Shown one piece after another: positions 58,436 through 64,000 of a DNA stretch of 64,000 nt (position 1 is its first letter; each line of letters begins with the position of its first letter). Source of the DNA: Pseudomonas versuta. Its GTDB lineage: Bacteria; Pseudomonadota; Gammaproteobacteria; Pseudomonadales; Pseudomonadaceae. The stretch spans positions 3,548,001 through 3,612,000 of the forward strand of contig NZ_CP012676.1 in assembly GCF_001294575.1 (NCBI RefSeq), in the 5' to 3' direction. Both the position numbers and the translations under genes were made by a program. Under the pieces are notes generated by a model. The model made no database searches. It was not told where the DNA came from and saw only the letters and a program-made list of their open reading frames with translations.

Positions 58436-59508
58436 TATTGCCTCTCCCGAGTCGTGGCCGGCGCAGCTGCTGGCGGGTTGGCTGCGGCGGGGGTTGGCGC
58501 TGGAGCAGGTTTTTTCACCGCACCGGAATGGCTGGCAGCCGGGACCGGAGTAGCAACCGGTGCAGGTGCAGGTGCAACCGCAGGCACTACCGGTTTGGGC
58601 ACAGTTGCCGGAATGACCGGAGGTGCTTCACCGTTCTGCTCGGCCTCCTGGGCCTTGGCTGCATCGTTGGCGCGCTCTTCCGGGGTGCGGCTGTCGCTGA
58701 ATACCAGCAGTAAATAGCGACTGCGGTTCAAGGCGGCTGTCGGAACGGCACGCACAATGGCGAACGGCTGACCCGAGTCATGAATCACTTCTTTGACGGT
58801 TGCCACTGGATACCCGGCCGGGAAACGCTGGCCCAGGCCCGAGCTGACCAGCAAGTCACCCACCTTGATATCCGCGGTGTCGGCCACATGGCGCAATTCC
58901 AGACGCTCGGGATTACCCGTACCGCTGGCAATGGCGCGCAAACCGTTACGGTTTACCTGCACCGGAATACTATGGGTGGTATCGGTCAGCAACAAAACCC
59001 GTGAGGTATAGGGCATCAGCTCAACCACTTGCCCCATCAGGCCTCGAGCATCGAGCACCGGCTGCCCCAGCACTACGCCGTCGCGTTCACCCTTGTTGAT
59101 GATGATGCGATGGGTAAAGGGGTTCGGGTCCATGCCGATCAACTCGGCCACTTCAACCTTCTCGTTCACCAGCGCAGAAGAGTTCAACAACTCGCGCAGG
59201 CGAACGTTCTGCTCGGTCAGGGAGGCCAGCTTTTGCATGCGGCCCTGAAGCAGAAGGTTTTCGGTTTTGAGTTTTTCGTTATCCGCGACCAGCTCGGTAC
59301 GGCTGCCGAATTGACTGGCCACACCCTGCCACAAGCGCTGCGGAAAATCGGTAATCCAATAGGACTGCATCAGCACCAGCGACATTTGACTGCGCACGGG
59401 CTTGAGCAATGTGAAGCGGGCATCCACTACCATTAGCGCGACCGATAGCACGACCAGCACCAACAAGCGCACGCCCAATGAGGGGCCTTTGGCGAAGAGC
59501 GGTTTAAT
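58435..59508 (-). CDS. mreC: Rod shape-determining protein MreC (probable ATT start)
   Basis: About 357 aa. A short cytoplasmic start (IKPLFAKGPSLGVRLL) leads to the anchor VRLLVLVVLSVALMVVDARF. A coiled coil (residues 75-115) and the beta-rich periplasmic domain follow. The C-terminus is a long Pro/Ala-rich tail from about residue 290. The start is unusual: a strong AGGAG site (59515-59519) stands 6 bases before ATT at 59508, and no ATG, GTG or TTG lies there in frame. The nearest usual codon is TTG 59478 (347 aa), which has no ribosome site and cuts the conserved start. Confidence 0.9.
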   Translation of the reverse strand: MKPLFAKGPSLGVRLLVLVVLSVALMVVDARFTLLKPVRSQMSLVLMQSYWITDFPQRLWQGVASQFGSRTELVADNEKLKTENLLLQGRMQKLASLTEQNVRLRELLNSSALVNEKVEVAELIGMDPNPFTHRIIINKGERDGVVLGQPVLDARGLMGQVVELMPYTSRVLLLTDTTHSIPVQVNRNGLRAIASGTGNPERLELRHVADTADIKVGDLLVSSGLGQRFPAGYPVATVKEVIHDSGQPFAIVRAVPTAALNRSRYLLLVFSDSRTPEERANDAAKAQEAEQNGEAPPVIPATVPKPVVPAVAPAPAPVATPVPAASHSGAVKKPAPAPTPAAANPPAAAPATTRERQ

Positions 59509-59593
59509 AAGCCGCTCCTCCCGGGCAAGTGTTCAATTTATTCATACGGCTTCAAAGCGGCCTGGATGAAGATTGACAGAAGATAAACGCCAA

Positions 59594-59619
59594 AAGGCAG
59601 CACTGCAAAGTGCTACCTT
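59594..59619 (-). terminator. Hairpin between mreB and mreC
   Basis: Ten-base stem AAGGTAGCAC/GTGCTGCCTT (one T-G pair) with loop TTTGCA on the minus strand, ending CCTTTTGG. It is a weak terminator or attenuator that could keep MreB in excess over MreC and MreD. Confidence 0.55.
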
Positions 59620-59652
59620 CTGGTGATAACCATAGGACTGCACCACGCGATC

Positions 59653-60702
<1,050 letters not shown>

Positions 60703-60900
60703 CTAGGCAACGCGTGGGTAAAAAAGTGCGGCAAACTCTAACAACGACAGGGATTTTGGGCAAGGCGCCAATATGTTAAATTGGCAGCTTTTCAGAGCAC
60801 CAACCCCCACAATCGCGGCCATATGACCGTAGAAATGCGGTAGTGTTCCGACAATCTAACACACGGATAGCATCCGTCCTGTTTTCCACTGGAGAATCCC

Positions 60901-61188
60901 ATGGCGCTTGAACGCTCCGACGTGGAAAAAATCGCTCATTTGGCCCGCCTGGGTCTCAATGATGCCGATATCCCACGCACCACCGAAGCCCTTAATAGCA
61001 TTCTGGGGCTGATTGATCAGATGCAGGCTGTCGACACCACCGGTATCGAGCCTCTGGCCCACCCCCTGGAAGCCAGCCAGCGCCTGCGCGCAGACGTCGT
61101 GACTGAAAGTAATCATCGCGAGGCTTACCAGTCCATCGCACCAGCGGTCGAAAACGGCCTTTATCTGGTTCCGAAAGTCATCGAGTAA
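60901..61188 (+). CDS. gatC: Glutamyl-tRNA(Gln) amidotransferase subunit C
   Basis: 95 aa belt subunit that wraps GatA and GatB. The pattern [18 protein letters not shown], then [22 protein letters not shown], is canonical. It starts gatC-gatA-gatB, which converts Glu-tRNA(Gln) and Asp-tRNA(Asn) to the correct forms. Many Pseudomonas also carry glnS, so the asparagine role may dominate. It lies 15 bases before gatA. Confidence 0.95.
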   Translation: MALERSDVEKIAHLARLGLNDADIPRTTEALNSILGLIDQMQAVDTTGIEPLAHPLEASQRLRADVVTESNHREAYQSIAPAVENGLYLVPKVIE

Positions 61189-61203
61189 AGGGAAAGAGCC
61201 TGC

Positions 61204-62655
61204 ATGCATCAATTGACTCTGGCCGAGATCGCCCGCGGACTCGCCGATAAAAAGTTTTCTTCCGAAGAGCTGACCAAGACCTTGCTGGCGCGTATCGCCC
61301 AGCTCGATCCTCAGCTCAACAGCTTCATCACCCTCACCGAAGACCTCGCCCTGGAGCAGGCCAAGGCCGCTGACGCACGTCGCGCCAACGGTGAAACCGG
61401 CGCATTGCTGGGCGCACCGATCGGTCACAAAGACCTGTTCTGTACCCTGGGCGTGCGCACCAGCTGCGGCTCGAAGATGCTCGACAACTTCAAGGCTCCG
61501 TATGACGCCACCGTGGTCGCCAAACTGGCCGCAGCAGGCGCCGTGACCCTGGGCAAGACCAACATGGACGAGTTCGCCATGGGGTCGGCCAACGAGTCGA
61601 GCTACTACGGCGCAGTGAAAAACCCGTGGAACCTGGAGCACGTGCCCGGCGGTTCGTCGGGTGGTTCGGCGGCGGCCGTTGCCGCTCGCCTGCTGCCTGC
61701 TGCAACCGGCACCGACACCGGCGGCTCGATCCGCCAGCCGGCGGCCCTGACCAACCTCACCGGCCTGAAACCGACCTACGGTCGTGTTTCGCGCTGGGGC
61801 ATGATTGCGTACGCCTCCAGTCTTGACCAGGGCGGCCCGTTGGCTCGCACTGCAGAAGACTGCGCCATTCTGTTGCAAGGCATGGCCGGTTTCGATCCTC
61901 AAGACTCCACCAGCATCGACGAACCCGTGCCGGACTACAGCGCCAGCCTCAATGGCTCGCTGCAGGGCCTGCGTATCGGCGTGCCGAAAGAGTATTTCAG
62001 CGAAGGCCTGGACCCGCGTATCGCGCAGCTGATCCACACCAGCATCCAGGAGCTCGAAAAGCTGGGCGCCGTGATCAAGCACATCAGCCTGCCTAACATG
62101 CAGCACGCGATTCCTGCGTACTACGTGATCGCACCCGCCGAGGCCTCCTCCAACCTGTCGCGTTTTGACGGCGTGCGCTTTGGCCATCGCTGCGAAGACC
62201 CGAAAGACCTCACCGACCTGTACAAGCGCTCGCGCGCCGAGGGCTTTGGCCCCGAAGTACAGCGCCGGATCCTGGTAGGTGCCTACGCCCTGTCGGCTGG
62301 CTACTACGACGCTTACTACCTGCAAGCGCAAAAAATCCGTCGCCTGATCAAAAACGACTTCATGACCGCATTCAATGAAGTCGACATCATCCTCGGCCCG
62401 ACCACACCTAACCCGGCCTGGAAAATCGGCGCTAAAAACAGCGACCCGGTTTCTGCCTATCTGGAAGACGTGTACACCATCACCGCCAACCTCGCGGGCC
62501 TGCCGGGCCTCTCGATGCCGGCCGGTTTTGTCGATGGCCTGCCGGTCGGCGTGCAGTTGCTTGCACCCTACTTCCAGGAAGGTCGCTTGCTCAACGTCGC
62601 GCATCAGTACCAGTTGAACACTGACTGGCACCTGCGCTCACCTGCCGGCTTCTGA
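61204..62655 (+). CDS. gatA: Glutamyl-tRNA(Gln) amidotransferase subunit A
   Basis: 483 aa amidase-signature subunit that releases ammonia from glutamine. The Ser-cisSer-Lys triad is K76 (IGHKDLFC), S151 ([12 protein letters not shown]) and S175 ([11 protein letters not shown]). The length is typical. It sits 15 bases after gatC and 10 bases before gatB. Confidence 0.97.
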   Translation: MHQLTLAEIARGLADKKFSSEELTKTLLARIAQLDPQLNSFITLTEDLALEQAKAADARRANGETGALLGAPIGHKDLFCTLGVRTSCGSKMLDNFKAPYDATVVAKLAAAGAVTLGKTNMDEFAMGSANESSYYGAVKNPWNLEHVPGGSSGGSAAAVAARLLPAATGTDTGGSIRQPAALTNLTGLKPTYGRVSRWGMIAYASSLDQGGPLARTAEDCAILLQGMAGFDPQDSTSIDEPVPDYSASLNGSLQGLRIGVPKEYFSEGLDPRIAQLIHTSIQELEKLGAVIKHISLPNMQHAIPAYYVIAPAEASSNLSRFDGVRFGHRCEDPKDLTDLYKRSRAEGFGPEVQRRILVGAYALSAGYYDAYYLQAQKIRRLIKNDFMTAFNEVDIILGPTTPNPAWKIGAKNSDPVSAYLEDVYTITANLAGLPGLSMPAGFVDGLPVGVQLLAPYFQEGRLLNVAHQYQLNTDWHLRSPAGF

Positions 62656-62665
62656 GGAAACACAC

Positions 62666-64000
62666 ATGCAATGGGAAGTTGTGATCGGGCTGGAAATTCA
62701 CTCCCAGCTCGCCACCCAATCGAAGATTTTCTCCGGTAGTGCCACCACCTTTGGTGCAGAACCGAACACCCAGGCCAGCCTGGTTGACCTGGGCATGCCT
62801 GGCGTATTGCCGGTGCTGAACCAGGAAGCCGTGCGCATGGCTGTTATGTTCGGCCTGGCCGTTGATGCTGAAATCGTTCAGCACAACGTGTTTGCCCGCA
62901 AAAACTACTTCTACCCCGACCTGCCCAAGGGCTACCAGATCAGCCAGATGGAGTTGCCGATCGTCGGCAAGGGCCACCTGGACATCACTCTGGAAGACGG
63001 CACCGTCAAACGTGTCGGCATCACGCGTGCGCACCTGGAAGAAGATGCCGGCAAAAGCCTGCATGAAGACTTCAGCGGTTCCACCGGCATTGACTTGAAC
63101 CGTGCCGGTACGCCTCTGCTCGAGATCGTTTCCGAGCCGGACATGCGCAGTGCCAAAGAAGCAGTGGCCTACGTCAAGGCGATGCACGCGCTGGTGCGCT
63201 ACCTGGGCATCTGCGACGGCAACATGGCCGAAGGCTCGCTGCGTTGCGACTGCAACGTGTCGATTCGCCCGGTTGGCCAGGCTGAGTTCGGTACCCGCTG
63301 CGAGATCAAGAACGTCAACTCGTTCCGCTTTATTGAAAAAGCGATCAACAGCGAAGTACAGCGCCAGATCGAGCTGATCGAAGATGGCGGCAAGGTTATT
63401 CAGCAAACTCGCCTGTATGACCCGAACAAGGACGAAACCCGCGCCATGCGCAGCAAAGAGGAAGCCAACGACTACCGTTACTTCCCCGATCCGGACCTGC
63501 TGCCGGTGGTGATCGAAGATTCGTTTATCGAAGACGTTCGCGCCACCCTGCCTGAACTGCCACCGCAAAAGCGCGAGCGCTTCCAGTCGCAATTCGGCCT
63601 CTCGGCCTACGACGCCAGCGTCCTCGCTTCGAGCCGTGAACAGGCCGACTACTTCGAGAAAGTGGTCAGCATTGCTGGTGACGCCAAACTGGCGGCCAAC
63701 TGGGTCATGGTCGAGCTGGGCAGCCTGCTCAACAAGCAAAGCCTGGATATCGACCAGTCCCCGGTCAGCGCCGAGCAACTGGGTGGCATGCTGTTGCGCA
63801 TCACCGACAACACTATCTCCGGCAAAATCGCCAAGGTCGTGTTTGAAGCGATGGCCAATGGCGAAGGCAGCGCAGACGAAGTGATCGACAAGCGCGGCCT
63901 CAAGCAAGTGACCGACAGCGGCGCAATTGAAAAGGTGCTGGACGAAGTGCTGGCAGCCAATGCCGAGCAAGTCGAACAATACCGCGCAGCTGATGAAGCC
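62666..64000 (+). CDS. gatB: Aspartyl/glutamyl-tRNA amidotransferase subunit B (partial, runs off edge)
   Basis: The first 445 codons are open to the right edge with no stop; full GatB is about 480 aa, so roughly 35 residues are missing. The start [15 protein letters not shown] and the segments [47 protein letters not shown] and [12 protein letters not shown] are diagnostic. GatB phosphorylates the misacylated tRNA and transfers ammonia. It is preceded by GAGGAAA as ribosome site. Confidence 0.97.
   Translation, partial: MQWEVVIGLEIHSQLATQSKIFSGSATTFGAEPNTQASLVDLGMPGVLPVLNQEAVRMAVMFGLAVDAEIVQHNVFARKNYFYPDLPKGYQISQMELPIVGKGHLDITLEDGTVKRVGITRAHLEEDAGKSLHEDFSGSTGIDLNRAGTPLLEIVSEPDMRSAKEAVAYVKAMHALVRYLGICDGNMAEGSLRCDCNVSIRPVGQAEFGTRCEIKNVNSFRFIEKAINSEVQRQIELIEDGGKVIQQTRLYDPNKDETRAMRSKEEANDYRYFPDPDLLPVVIEDSFIEDVRATLPELPPQKRERFQSQFGLSAYDASVLASSREQADYFEKVVSIAGDAKLAANWVMVELGSLLNKQSLDIDQSPVSAEQLGGMLLRITDNTISGKIAKVVFEAMANGEGSADEVIDKRGLKQVTDSGAIEKVLDEVLAANAEQVEQYRAADEA

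Noticed and set aside
60856..62631. 591-codon open frame on the minus strand across gatC-gatA
   Set aside because: It lies antisense to two unmistakable conserved genes, and its composition is that of a codon-bias shadow.
62591..63979. 462-codon open frame antisense to gatB
   Set aside because: gatB is clear on the plus strand from 62666 with family motifs throughout; the antisense frame has no recognisable domain.

Overview
This window is a stretch of Pseudomonas chromosome, most likely from the fluorescens/putida side of the genus rather than P. aeruginosa. The evidence is gene content and order. From cysNC (about 22.9 kb) to gatB (right edge) the genes follow, as I remember it, the P. aeruginosa PAO1 order PA4442-PA4484, with a few differences. 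The 6.9-14.9 kb part resembles PA3431-PA3440. Typical Pseudomonas REP-like repeats (the TGGGAGC...GCTTGCCAGCGA type) lie in several gaps. I see no insertion sequence, prophage, CRISPR array, tRNA or rRNA.

Left part (1-14.9 kb), metabolic and accessory genes. A flavodoxin-fold quinone reductase and a MerR regulator are followed by a leucine-type dehydrogenase. The homogentisate operon hmgA-fahA-maiA has a divergent IclR regulator and a palindromic operator. A candidate small RNA with a clean terminator follows, then lrgB-lrgA with a divergent LysR gene and a MioC-like flavodoxin. Next is a probable blue-light module: a short LOV protein with photoactive Cys53, a PilZ-like protein and a LitR-family MerR regulator. 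Facing away from litR is a run of genes starting with a monooxygenase-domain membrane protein and folM-folE-folX-DUF1244-hopJ. FolE, FolX and FolM make tetrahydromonapterin, the cofactor of phenylalanine hydroxylase. The window therefore holds both the cofactor supply and the last steps of phenylalanine/tyrosine breakdown.

Middle part (15-31 kb): trxB, cysZ, a GT4 glycosyltransferase, glutathione peroxidase, slyD, a DUF3565 gene, pta (without ackA beside it) coupled to an acyltransferase, sulfate activation genes cysD-cysNC, a Nif3-like gene, the envelope-stress protease algW, and hisC-hisD-hisG.

Right part (31-64 kb), the conserved cell-envelope core. It holds murA, ibaG, the mlaFEDCB phospholipid transport operon, divergent kdsD-kdsC-lptC-lptA-lptB, and rpoN-hpf-ptsN-rapZ-ptsO. 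A ZIP transporter is followed by the iron-regulated fagA-fumC-orf-sodA operon with a strong Fur box. Then come pmbA/tldD flanking darP, a nitrilase-family gene, yhdP, rng, maf, mreD-mreC-mreB and divergent gatCAB, which runs off the right edge.

Two coding anomalies stand out. yhdP is split by what looks like one missing G in a short G run. mreC appears to lack any ATG, GTG or TTG codon at its natural start, where a good ribosome-binding site points to an ATT codon.
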